Source of the DNA: Nocardia wallacei
GTDB taxonomy: Bacteria; Actinomycetota; Actinomycetes; Mycobacteriales; Mycobacteriaceae
Assembly: GCF_014466955.1 (NCBI RefSeq)
Contig: NZ_AP023396.1
Span: forward strand, 4,092,001 to 4,156,000
DNA: 64,000 nt
Reading direction: 5' to 3'
Part shown: positions 24,514-32,258 of the stretch, in pieces
Position numbering within the stretch: position 1 is the first letter of the stretch
Layout: every line of letters begins with the position of its first letter
Translations under genes and position numbers: made by a program
Notes under the pieces: model-generated
Told to the model about the DNA's origin: nothing
Seen by the model: the letters and a program-made list of their open reading frames with translations, nothing else
Database searches by the model: none

Positions 24514-24640
24514 CAGGGTTGCACCTGTGACTTTCGCCGAACCGGGCCGGAGCGTCTCCGGCGCACGATTCGCTCGTTCCTTCGTGGTGTGCGGGCCAGT
24601 CATTCGGAAGGGCTTCGAACAGCCCGGCCGGATGGTTTGG

Positions 24641-25249
24641 TCACGAACGGAACGAATTCGGCCGCGGGTGGCCGACCGCGGGGAGGATCGCTTGGTCGAC
24701 GATCGCCGCGAGGGTCTCCTGGCCCGGCAGCTCGTCGGAGTCGAAGGCGAACTTGAGGACCAGAGCTTCGCCGATGTCGGTGACGACGGGGGTGAGCAAG
24801 TCCGGGTCGAGCTTTCCGGCGGCGGCGTAGTGGTGCAGGACGGTGCTGGTGAAGCGGCCGCCCTTGGCGTCGAAGACGTGGGTGTAGATCGCCTCGGCGA
24901 GTTCAGGATACCGCGACCGCTCGACGAGGATGGCGGCGACCGCCTGCGCCGTCGGTGTCGCCAGCCAGCGCACCATCAGCGTCAGGGCGTCGATCAGATC
25001 CTGCCGGAGGTTGTCGGTCGCCGGGGTGGGACGCTCCTGCGGGAACGCGCCGCGCAGCGCGTCGAGCAGCACCGCCTGCGGGCTGTCCCAGCGCCGGTAC
25101 AGCGAGGTCTTCGCGGTACCGGCGCGGTGGGCGATGCCCTCCATGGTGAGCTTGCCGAGCCCGACCTCGTCGAGTTCGGCGAGGACCGCGGCGCGGACGG
25201 CCTGCACCACTTCGGCGTCGGTGCGACGGTTCCGGGTGGCGGCCATCAT
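24641..25249 (-). CDS. TetR/AcrR-family transcriptional repressor
   Basis: Dimeric ligand-responsive repressor of 202 residues. The N-terminal DNA-binding domain has TMEGIAHRAGTAKTSLYRRW, a typical TetR helix-turn-helix, and the rest is an all-helical ligand-binding domain of the type seen in TetR C-terminal family 16. GAGAGG precedes two consecutive ATGs. It lies 36 bp downstream of the GH39-like gene in the same direction, so both probably form one operon behind the palindrome at 26779-26814, which would be its autoregulatory operator. Confidence 0.85.
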   Translation of the reverse strand: MMAATRNRRTDAEVVQAVRAAVLAELDEVGLGKLTMEGIAHRAGTAKTSLYRRWDSPQAVLLDALRGAFPQERPTPATDNLRQDLIDALTLMVRWLATPTAQAVAAILVERSRYPELAEAIYTHVFDAKGGRFTSTVLHHYAAAGKLDPDLLTPVVTDIGEALVLKFAFDSDELPGQETLAAIVDQAILPAVGHPRPNSFRS

Positions 25250-25285
25250 CTTCCTCTCGCGGTGCTCGGGTGTCCGTGCTGCAGA

Positions 25286-26740
25286 TTAGTCCTCGGTTTC
25301 GCGCAGGGTGACGACCACTGTGGCGAACGGTCCGAGTTCGATCGCCTCCCCGGTAACGGGCCGGGTAACCGGCGGGCCGGTGCGGGTATCGATGACCGCG
25401 GCGGTGCCGCCGCCCGCGAGCCCGATCCGCACGGGTTCGGCGAACTTGTTGATCAGCAACACCTTTCGCTGCCCGGCGGCGGTCCGGATGCCCCGGGCGT
25501 GGATCCGCGTCACGGGGGACATCGGTCCGCCGACCGTGGTCTCGCACAGGACGTCACCGACACCGAAGTTGTCCAGCAGCAGCTTCAGGACGTGATAGCG
25601 GGCGTTGGGTGCGCCGGTCTCCCAGTCCAGCAGCGATACTCCCGGGATCATGCCCGGATAGCCGTTGAACTCGGCGACTCCCACCAGATCGATGCCCAGC
25701 GCGGTGAGTTCGGACCACAGGTAGGCGACGACCGCGGCGGCCAGGGCCCAGTAGTCATCGGGCACGGCGGGTTCGGGATTCATCACGTCCGGGTTGAAGG
25801 TCCCGATCTCGTTGAGGAACGTCTTCGTTCCCGGCGAGAGCCTCCGGCGGATCGAGTCGATCAGCCGGACCTGCCGCAGAAAGCCGTCCGCCTGCGCGAA
25901 ATACGACGCCCGCCATCGATCGAAGGGCTGATTCCCCTCGCCGGCAACCGGATTCAGGATCTCCGGGGTGGCGTAGAAGTGGTAGGAGACGGCATCGAGC
26001 GGAATGCCCGCCGCGTGGTTGGCGGGGTCGAGAAAGTGCCAGAAGTACTCGGGATTCGTCTCGACCATGGCCAGCGACAACCCGATGAACTTCATGTCCG
26101 GATCGAGCGGACGCAGGCGTGCGACGATCTCGTCGTAGAGACGGGTGTAGACCTCCGGGGACAGCCGATGCCCGATGTCGGGCTCACACAGCACCTCCCA
26201 GTACGCGAACCGATGACGCCGCCCGGACTCGTGCCGCACCCCGAACTGGTCGGTGAAGCCGCCGCCGAGATACCACCGGCCGATCCGTTCGAAGTGATCC
26301 GCCACCTCGGTGAGGCTCGGATCGCGAAATTCGGTGCCCTGCTCGTAATCCCAGTGGATCGCCGCGGGATCGTCCGCGTACCGCACCGGCTCCGGCGTTT
26401 CGAACATCCAGGTCGGGATCGTGGCGAAGTTCATGACCACCGGTCGGCCCTGCGCGGCGTCGAGGAAATCGTCCACGAACGGGTCCAGGCGGCCGAAGTC
26501 CCACGACGTCCGGCCGTCGGCCGGTGGATCCAGTTCGGGCACCGACAATTTCGGCGACGACCACCACGGCAGGAATCGCGCGTGGTCCACCTTCAGGTCC
26601 CGCAGCGCGGCGAAGGCCTTGTCGTGCATCGCCGACCCGCGCCGCAGCGGCGGCGCTGTCCACAGGTGCGTGGTGAGTTCGGTCTGCGACGTGATGACCG
26701 GTGTCGTCCAGTCGACGACGACCGGCAGTGGATGGGACAT
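25286..26740 (-). CDS. GH39-like glycoside hydrolase
   Basis: Predicted cytosolic glycosidase of about 484 residues; no signal peptide is seen. It has a TIM-barrel layout like GH39 beta-xylosidases and alpha-iduronidases. YWEVLCEPD sits where the family has the acid/base Asn-Glu-Pro, with Glu kept and Asn replaced by Cys. FLNEIGTF supplies the likely nucleophile Glu. The C-terminal 90 residues form a beta-sandwich-like tail. ATG 26740 follows a GGAGG site; a longer frame start at 26779 lies inside the operator and is less likely. It probably forms an operon with the TetR gene. The substrate is unknown. Confidence 0.72.
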   Translation of the reverse strand: MSHPLPVVVDWTTPVITSQTELTTHLWTAPPLRRGSAMHDKAFAALRDLKVDHARFLPWWSSPKLSVPELDPPADGRTSWDFGRLDPFVDDFLDAAQGRPVVMNFATIPTWMFETPEPVRYADDPAAIHWDYEQGTEFRDPSLTEVADHFERIGRWYLGGGFTDQFGVRHESGRRHRFAYWEVLCEPDIGHRLSPEVYTRLYDEIVARLRPLDPDMKFIGLSLAMVETNPEYFWHFLDPANHAAGIPLDAVSYHFYATPEILNPVAGEGNQPFDRWRASYFAQADGFLRQVRLIDSIRRRLSPGTKTFLNEIGTFNPDVMNPEPAVPDDYWALAAAVVAYLWSELTALGIDLVGVAEFNGYPGMIPGVSLLDWETGAPNARYHVLKLLLDNFGVGDVLCETTVGGPMSPVTRIHARGIRTAAGQRKVLLINKFAEPVRIGLAGGGTAAVIDTRTGPPVTRPVTGEAIELGPFATVVVTLRETED

Positions 26741-26778
26741 GAGACCTCCAGCGGGTGCGGAATCCGGATCACACCACA

Positions 26779-26814
26779 CTAGATACGTTCACGTAGCTAC
26801 GCAATCGTATCTAG
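26779..26814. promoter_or_regulatory. Nested palindromic operator and promoter of the GH39-tetR operon
   Basis: Perfect 9-bp arms CTAGATACG (26779-26787) and CGTATCTAG (26806-26814) flank an inner perfect palindrome CGTAGCTACG (26792-26801) with the same centre. It lies 39 bp before the GH39-like ATG. On the minus strand TTGCGT, 17 bases, then TAGTGT overlaps the dyad, a plausible promoter that bound repressor would block. AT-rich arms make a terminator unlikely. Confidence 0.75.
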
Positions 26815-26846
26815 ATGACGGCGTGGCCGTCCCGCCCCGGAACCGG

Positions 26847-27506
26847 TCACAGACCGGCGAGTCCTTTGCCGACTACCACCGCGCCCATCAGGAGCAACAC
26901 CACGGCCATGACCGTGTGGTTGTTGTCCTGCAGCCAGATCCGGGCGGCGTCGAGGGTGCCGCGCAGCCGGTCCGCGGCGAACGCGTAACCCAGCACCACG
27001 ACCAGCACGCTCGCCGCCGCGAGTGCCGTGAAGACCACGACCGCCACCACTTCGCCGCTCACGTCCAGGTCGGCGGCGCCGACCGCGACTCCGGCCGACA
27101 GGCACAGCAGCAGATTCTTCGGGTTGGCCGCCGACAGCAGCATGCCCAGCCCGGCGGCCTTGATCGCGGTGAGCTGATCGAGTGCTCGCATCCAGCCCGG
27201 CGGGGTGGTGTCGGCGCGACCGCGCCATTGCGCGACGGCCAGGAGTACGAGCAGCACACCGAGGACGATCTTGATCCACGCGGCCGCCACGGACGGATGC
27301 CGGTCGGCGGAGTCCCCGAGACGTCCGGACAGGGCGGTCACCACGGCCGTCACCCCGCCGATGCCCACCACCCAGCCGACCGCGAACCCGCCACCCGCGC
27401 CGCCCCCGTGCTTCGACAGGATCATCAGGATGGCCGCGACCACCGGGATCGGCGAGATCGCGACGCCGACCGCCAGCGGTAACAGTTCACCCAGGACCGG
27501 ACCCAT
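26847..27506 (-). CDS. GAP/LysE-like integral membrane protein
   Basis: Hydrophobic 219-residue protein with about six membrane helices. It starts GELLPLAVGVAISPIPVVA and contains LSAANPKNLLLCLSAG, both typical of GAP (Sap/LysE-like) transporter-fold proteins. In actinobacteria such proteins are linked to export of small molecules or glycolipids, so export of a product of this locus is possible but unproven. AGGGG precedes the ATG. It is separated from the P450 operon by 121 bp with a hairpin, so it is probably transcribed on its own. Confidence 0.8.
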   Translation of the reverse strand: MGPVLGELLPLAVGVAISPIPVVAAILMILSKHGGGAGGGFAVGWVVGIGGVTAVVTALSGRLGDSADRHPSVAAAWIKIVLGVLLVLLAVAQWRGRADTTPPGWMRALDQLTAIKAAGLGMLLSAANPKNLLLCLSAGVAVGAADLDVSGEVVAVVVFTALAAASVLVVVLGYAFAADRLRGTLDAARIWLQDNNHTVMAVVLLLMGAVVVGKGLAGL

Positions 27507-27590
27507 ACCGAACCCCTGTCGCCGCGACTCCTCGCCGTTCGAGAAGCGATGCGGCTGTATTCGATCACGAGGTCCGCCCGGACGACCTCA

Positions 27591-27613
27591 CCCGGCGAGG
27601 ATGAATCGCCGGG
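27591..27613 (-). terminator. Hairpin after the P450 gene
   Basis: Arms CCCGGCGA (27591-27598) and TCGCCGGG (27606-27613) pair perfectly around a 7-base loop, 15 bases beyond the P450 stop codon. There is no T-run, as is common in high-GC actinobacteria. It likely ends the operon that begins near 33625. Confidence 0.55.
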
Positions 27614-27627
27614 CGCGGGCCCCCGCG

Positions 27628-28827
27628 CTACCAGTCCACCAGCAATTCCGTCAGGCCGCCGTTGAGCTTGTCGGTATACAGCTGGACGGCCTCGGCCGGG
27701 CGGGGCAGTCGCAGACCGGGAAGCCGCCGGGGTAGTTCGGTGAAGACCACGTTCAGCTCGGCCCGGGCCAGGCCGGCTCCGATGCAGTGGTGCGCGCCGT
27801 GGCCGAAGGCGATGTGCGGGTTCGGATTCCGGGCCGGGTCGAAGGCGTCGGGCGCGTCGAACACGTTCGGGTCCCGATTGGCGGCGGCCGGGGCGATGAC
27901 GACCAGGTCGCCCTGCTCGATGGTGATGCCGTCGACCTCCAGCGGTTCGAGCGCGTGCCGCGGATGGATCGCGTTGTCCGACGGCGCGGCCATGCGGAGG
28001 ATCTCCTCCACGGCGCCCGGCACGGATTCGGGGTGGGTGCGCAGCCGCCGATACCGGCCGGGCTCGGCGAGCAGGTACAGCGTGCCGAAGTCGATGCGGC
28101 CGACGGTCGTCGTCTGCCCGGCGAACAACAGCACCGCGGCGGTCCTGGCGATCAGGGTGGCGTCGAGGCCCTCGGCGGCCTCGGCGGCGATGAGATCGGA
28201 CACCACGTCCGCGCCCGGTTCGCGGCGCTTGCGGGCCACCAGATCCATCATGTAGGCGAAGAGTTCGTTCGTCGCCCGCACGCCCGCCGCGGGATCGTTC
28301 AGCAGGCCGATCGCGTCGCACCAGGGCAGGAACCGATCCCGGTCGGCGTGCGGAATGCCGACGATCTCGCAGATCACCGCCACGGGCAGCGGCACGGAGA
28401 ATTCCGCGTGCAGATCGAGAGGACGCGGCCGCTCCCGCAGCGGGCCGATGTACTCCTCGACCAGTTCGCCGATGCGGTGCCGCAGCCGCCGCATCCGGCG
28501 CGCCGAGAACGCCGGAGCCAGCAGCTTTCTGATGTTCGCGTGGTCGGCCTGCTCGTGCGAGCGGTCGGCCGGCACGTGCGCGCCCGAGGAGGAGGTGGTG
28601 AATTTCCGGTCCTGGCCGGGGTCGTCGGGATGAACGCGGATCAGGCGCGGGTCGGCGAACAACCGTTTGGCCAGTTCGTAATCCGTCACCAGCCAGGCCT
28701 CGTACCCGGCCTGGGTGACTATGCGCGCCATGGGGCCCGCCGCGCGCAGTTCGGCGTACAGGGGCGCGAGTTCCAGGGCGCTGGCGCGCGGGAACGGCAG
28801 CCGCGGCAGTGTCTCGGTAACCGGCAT
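27628..28827 (-). CDS. Cytochrome P450 monooxygenase
   Basis: Heme monooxygenase of 399 residues, a soluble bacterial class I type that needs ferredoxin partners not found here. The heme loop FGHGAHHCIGAG places the ligand Cys at residue 348, and EEILR gives the ExxR pair. The I-helix reads AGQTTT, where most relatives have AG(H/x)(D/E)TT, so the acid of the acid-alcohol pair is replaced by Thr. GAAGGAGG precedes the ATG. It lies 19 bp after the methyltransferase and is the last gene of the operon, before the hairpin at 27591. Likely role: hydroxylation, epoxidation or another oxidation of the pathway product. Confidence 0.92.
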   Translation of the reverse strand: MPVTETLPRLPFPRASALELAPLYAELRAAGPMARIVTQAGYEAWLVTDYELAKRLFADPRLIRVHPDDPGQDRKFTTSSSGAHVPADRSHEQADHANIRKLLAPAFSARRMRRLRHRIGELVEEYIGPLRERPRPLDLHAEFSVPLPVAVICEIVGIPHADRDRFLPWCDAIGLLNDPAAGVRATNELFAYMMDLVARKRREPGADVVSDLIAAEAAEGLDATLIARTAAVLLFAGQTTTVGRIDFGTLYLLAEPGRYRRLRTHPESVPGAVEEILRMAAPSDNAIHPRHALEPLEVDGITIEQGDLVVIAPAAANRDPNVFDAPDAFDPARNPNPHIAFGHGAHHCIGAGLARAELNVVFTELPRRLPGLRLPRPAEAVQLYTDKLNGGLTELLVDW

Positions 28828-28846
28828 ACCGAGCCTCCTTCGGTGG

Positions 28847-29503
28847 TCAGGTCTGTTTCACGAGTCGGAATCGCCAGGCCGGCGGGATCTTCGACGAGGT
28901 CATGAAGGCGCGAATCGGTCGCTGCGTGGCGGGCACCTCCCCCACTCGGCTCTGCATCTCCTCGTTGGGAACCTCCTCGGCCAGCATCAGTTCCCACGTC
29001 GGGAAACGACGGCCGAGTTCTTCCGCGGTCATCCCCACCTCGCCGTAGGCCTGGCGGCCCCAGATCCACAGCACGGCACCGGGCGCCGCGTGGGCCGTCA
29101 CCACCTCGGCGTACCTGTCGCGCGAGTCCCACGGAACACTGTGCAGGCAGCCGAAATCCACCAGCAGCGTGTAGTCGGCGCCGATCGCGGCGTCTTCGAG
29201 GGCGAGGATGTCGCCGTGCACGAACCGGGCCGTCGTCACGCCCTCGGCGCGGGCCCGTTCCTCCGCGCGCGCGACCGCCTCCGCGACCAGTTCGACCCCC
29301 GTCACCTCCCAGCCGTGCTTCGCCAGATAGACACTGTTGCGGCCGGTGCCGCAGCCGAGGTCCAGCGCGCGCCCGGGCGGCAGCGCGGCGGCGCCCTCGA
29401 CCAGCTCGACCAGGCCGCGGTCGGTGTCGAACGTGTCCCAGAACGCCAGTCCCAGGCGGTAATACATTTCGTAGGGCAGGGTGCTGGTGGAGGTCTTCTT
29501 CAC
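28847..29503 (-). CDS. Class I SAM-dependent methyltransferase
   Basis: About 218 residues. Motif I ALDLGCGTGRNSVYL and the acidic end of strand 2 (VTGVEL) form the SAM site. The GTG start at 29503 overlaps the stop of the MpaB-like gene as GTGA, with GAGGAAG upstream. The longer frame starting at 29974 is rejected because it runs through the middle of that gene. The family also includes thiopurine and small-acid methyltransferases, so O-, N- or S-methylation cannot be told apart. Confidence 0.87.
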   Translation of the reverse strand: MKKTSTSTLPYEMYYRLGLAFWDTFDTDRGLVELVEGAAALPPGRALDLGCGTGRNSVYLAKHGWEVTGVELVAEAVARAEERARAEGVTTARFVHGDILALEDAAIGADYTLLVDFGCLHSVPWDSRDRYAEVVTAHAAPGAVLWIWGRQAYGEVGMTAEELGRRFPTWELMLAEEVPNEEMQSRVGEVPATQRPIRAFMTSSKIPPAWRFRLVKQT

Positions 29504-30567
29504 CGGTTCCACTTCCTCTCCACCACCGCCGGGCGCGGATCGGCGTCGTCGGCCCGCCGCATGGTGATGCGGCGGGGATTGATGCGTTCGCGGCGGAAGG
29601 CCGCGACGGCGACTCGCGGGTAGCGCCACGACAGCGGGGCGAGGCGCTCCCAGAGCGGGCTCAGTGCCCGGCTGACCGCGCAGACGGCCACATACAGCCG
29701 CTCCTCCCGGGCCGACCAGGAGATCTCCAGCTGTTCGCGGACGGCGGCCGGGGTGCCGCCGATGGTCAGGAACATGAGCACGGCGACGAGCGCGTTCCAG
29801 GCTCGGGGCGGGATCTTCCCGCCGGGCGGACGCGGCAGGGTGCGGCTGTTGAGCCGGCGGGCCACGTGCCGGGCGCCGATATTGCCCCGGCTCTCCTCGC
29901 GCAGGGCGCGCTCGAAGTACGCCTCGAATTCCGCCCAGCTGCCCGGCGCGTCGGCGGGCAGGGCGACGCCCCACATCGAGTAGAGGTCCAGGCTCTCGCG
30001 GAACAGCTGTTCCTTCTCGGCCCGGCTCAGCCGCCGCACGAACCGGTCGATTCCGGTCACCACGTGATCGAGGAATGTGGCGTGCGCGAAGAAGAATGTA
30101 TTCGCGTCCAGCGAGTGGTACCGGCCGCCGCCCGGCATGGTCCCCGACAGCGGTTTGTGGTAGTTCCGTATCTGCAGACCGCGCTTGCGGGCTTCTTCCG
30201 GTGGCGCGTACACCGTTTCGAAGATCGGCACGAAGGCGACGCGCAGCCGTTCCAGCGGGCCGTGCGCCCGCGAATGCTGCATTCCCGACTGAGCGAATTG
30301 CGGGTGCACCGCCTGGGTGACCGCACTGCGCAGCGCGATGCCGAAATGCCGGAAATCACCCATGTACCGCCAGGTGAGCGAGTGTGGTGACAGCGGAATC
30401 TGGTGCAGCTCAGATCTTTTCAGACTCGAGTCGGCCGCCCGTTCCGGCACGGGCGGCGAGGGGGCGGCGCGCCTCGCGGATTTCCCGGCGGCATCGTCCC
30501 CGTCCTCGCCCGAGCCACCGATCATGGAAATGATCTGCACCGCATCGACGGTACCGCAGTCCCACAT
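29500..30567 (-). CDS. MpaB-family oxygenase-like protein (DUF2236)
   Basis: 355 residues. The core starts near residue 59 with LSPHSLTWRYMGDFR and contains the histidine-rich segment RYHSLDANTFFFAHATFLDH typical of DUF2236. In this family the histidines have been proposed to bind heme or metal, as in latex-clearing protein relatives. ATG 30567 follows the dehydratase TGA directly, which would allow reinitiation; M15 at 30525 is an alternative, and the first 55 residues are low-complexity. The downstream methyltransferase is coupled by a GTGA overlap. Inferred role: an oxidative step on the acyl chain. Confidence 0.8.
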   Translation of the reverse strand: MWDCGTVDAVQIISMIGGSGEDGDDAAGKSARRAAPSPPVPERAADSSLKRSELHQIPLSPHSLTWRYMGDFRHFGIALRSAVTQAVHPQFAQSGMQHSRAHGPLERLRVAFVPIFETVYAPPEEARKRGLQIRNYHKPLSGTMPGGGRYHSLDANTFFFAHATFLDHVVTGIDRFVRRLSRAEKEQLFRESLDLYSMWGVALPADAPGSWAEFEAYFERALREESRGNIGARHVARRLNSRTLPRPPGGKIPPRAWNALVAVLMFLTIGGTPAAVREQLEISWSAREERLYVAVCAVSRALSPLWERLAPLSWRYPRVAVAAFRRERINPRRITMRRADDADPRPAVVERKWNR

Positions 30568-31101
30568 TCACTGCAATGGTTGTGCCACAACGTGATCGGA
30601 GCGCGGCGTCATTGTTTCGGCAACATTGTCCGACGCCGCCAGGGCTTCGCCCGGACGGAATGCGGCGATGATGGAATCGACCGTCGCCACCGGGCCCGCG
30701 GGCGTGCGGATCTCGCCGGAGAACACCACGTTGTCGCCGATCATCCGTTCCAGCCGGACCTCGTGACGGACCAGGTCGCCGGGCCACGCCCGGCGGCCGA
30801 AGGCGCACTCCCGCAGCACGGCCACCATGCCGACGCCGCCGAGCCGTTCCCCGCGGTCGTGCGCGGTCATCAGCCACAGCAGCGCGCCGCTCTGCGCGAA
30901 CGATTCGATCAGCAGGGTCTCGGGATAGCCGAACGCCTCCGGCGGCGCGTCCGGCGGCACGCCCGCGTAGCACGGCTCGGCCCCGGAGATCGCCTTGACC
31001 GTGGTGATGCGCTCCCCCGCGGTGTAGGACAGGACCCGGTCCACCAGCAGCATCGGATGCCGGTGCGGCAGGAATCGCCCGATCTCACCGTATTCCAGCA
31101 T
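30568..31101 (-). CDS. FabZ-like hotdog dehydratase, catalytic His not found
   Basis: 177 residues. FLPHRHPMLLVDRV matches the FabZ N-terminal strand almost exactly, and ETLLIESFAQSGA keeps the Glu-containing helix. The usual GHFPGxPxMPG segment that carries the catalytic His is replaced by a region reading EAFGYPET. The neighbouring gene has the opposite pattern, so the two may form one heterodimeric dehydratase. GGAGG lies before the ATG, which overlaps the previous gene by 17 bases. Likely substrate: a 3-hydroxyacyl group on the ACP of this operon. Confidence 0.82.
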   Translation of the reverse strand: MLEYGEIGRFLPHRHPMLLVDRVLSYTAGERITTVKAISGAEPCYAGVPPDAPPEAFGYPETLLIESFAQSGALLWLMTAHDRGERLGGVGMVAVLRECAFGRRAWPGDLVRHEVRLERMIGDNVVFSGEIRTPAGPVATVDSIIAAFRPGEALAASDNVAETMTPRSDHVVAQPLQ

Positions 31102-31504
31102 CGGCGCCTCCGTTCAGCGCGAAGGCGAGGCGCACCGTGGCGGCGGCGACGCCGTCGCCGCGCACACACCTCGCCCGCACCTCGATCCGCTCGGCCGACC
31201 GGTCGACCGAGAATTTCCCGCGCACGACGAGCCGATCCCCCGGGCGCACGGGCGCGGTGAAGCGCGCTGACCGCAGGCACCGCAACGCCCCCGCGCCGCC
31301 GGGAATTCGCTGCGCCAGTGCGTCTTTCGCCGCCCGAACGACATTCTCGACAATGAACACGCCCGGATAGATGAGATAGTCCGGATAATGCCCCGCCTGA
31401 TAGGGATCGGTGGCGACGACGGTCCGCTCGGCCTCGAACTCGCCGTCGCTCAGCGGCCGCGCCCTCGGCCCGGCGGGAATCGGCGAAGCGACCGGCCCGG
31501 TCAC
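31085..31504 (-). CDS. FabZ/FabA-like hotdog dehydratase with catalytic His
   Basis: 139 residues from a GTG at 31504 that overlaps the ketoreductase stop as GTGA. AGHYPDYLIYPGVFIVENV corresponds to the FabZ active-site His strand and Glu helix. It lacks the LPHRYPFLLVDRV strand present in its neighbour. Ordered between the ketoreductase and the second dehydratase, it likely removes water from a 3-hydroxyacyl-ACP to give an enoyl-ACP, possibly as a heterodimer with that neighbour. Confidence 0.82.
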   Translation of the reverse strand: MTGPVASPIPAGPRARPLSDGEFEAERTVVATDPYQAGHYPDYLIYPGVFIVENVVRAAKDALAQRIPGGAGALRCLRSARFTAPVRPGDRLVVRGKFSVDRSAERIEVRARCVRGDGVAAATVRLAFALNGGADAGIR

Positions 31505-32244
31505 AGGACCATCCCGCCGTCGATCCGGACGACCTGGCCGGTGATGAAACTCGCGGCGTCCGAGACCAGGAAGTTCACCAGCTCCGCGACCTCCGCGGGG
31601 GTACCGAAGCGCCGCAGGGTGATCGCCTCCAGCGCGCGGGCGCGCGCGGCCGCCGTCGACGCGGCGGTCATGTCGGTCTCGATCCACCCGGGTGCGACGG
31701 AGTTGACGCGAATACCGTAGGGCCCCAGCTCTTTCGCCAGTGATCGGCTCAGCCCGTCGATGCCCGCCTTGGCGGCGGCGTAGTTCGCCTGCCCGGCGTT
31801 GCCGCGTTCCCCGGCGACCGAGGAGACGTTGACGATCACGCCCTTGCGCTGCTTGATGAACGTGAACGCCAGGCGCCGGCAGAAGTGGAAGGTACCGGTC
31901 AGGTTGGTGTCGAGCACGGTGTGCCAGTCCGCGTCCGCCTGCAGCGCCAGCGGCTTGTCCCGGATCACCCCGGCGCAGTTGACCAGCGCCTCGATCGGCC
32001 CGATGGTCTCCTCGACAGTGTCGAGGAAATGCCGCACCGCCGTATCGTCGGTGACCTCGCACCGCGCGTAGTGACATTTCCGGCCCGCCTCGGTGACGGC
32101 GTCGGCCACCGCGCGCGCCGCGTTCTCGTCGGCGCGGTAGCACAGCCCGATGTCGTAGCCCGAGCGCGCCAGCCGCACCGCGATCGCCCGCCCGATGCCG
32201 CGCGACCCTCCGGTCACGACGGCACAGGCCCCGTCGTCGCTCAT
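31501..32244 (-). CDS. 3-oxoacyl-ACP reductase, FabG-like SDR
   Basis: 247 residues, the standard FabG length. TGGSRGIG binds NADPH, NCAG is the structural motif, and Ser (VSSVAG) with Tyr and Lys (NYAAAKAG) forms the active site. The C-terminus has GQVVRIDGGM. ATG 32244 has GAGGTG upstream; a longer frame start at 32280 would overlap the malonyltransferase. It would reduce 3-oxoacyl groups on the free-standing ACP. Confidence 0.92.
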   Translation of the reverse strand: MSDDGACAVVTGGSRGIGRAIAVRLARSGYDIGLCYRADENAARAVADAVTEAGRKCHYARCEVTDDTAVRHFLDTVEETIGPIEALVNCAGVIRDKPLALQADADWHTVLDTNLTGTFHFCRRLAFTFIKQRKGVIVNVSSVAGERGNAGQANYAAAKAGIDGLSRSLAKELGPYGIRVNSVAPGWIETDMTAASTAAARARALEAITLRRFGTPAEVAELVNFLVSDAASFITGQVVRIDGGMVL

Positions 32245-32258
32245 CTCCGTCACCTCTG

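Noticed and set aside
24602..24635. CCATCC and CCGAAT hexamers (minus strand) before the second sigma gene, like a SigK promoter
   Set aside because: The spacer is 22 bases, longer than the usual spacing, so autoregulation by SigK is not supported.
28847..29974. A 375-codon version of the methyltransferase
   Set aside because: The extension lies inside the DUF2236 gene; the GTG at 29503 with GTGA overlap gives the normal family length.
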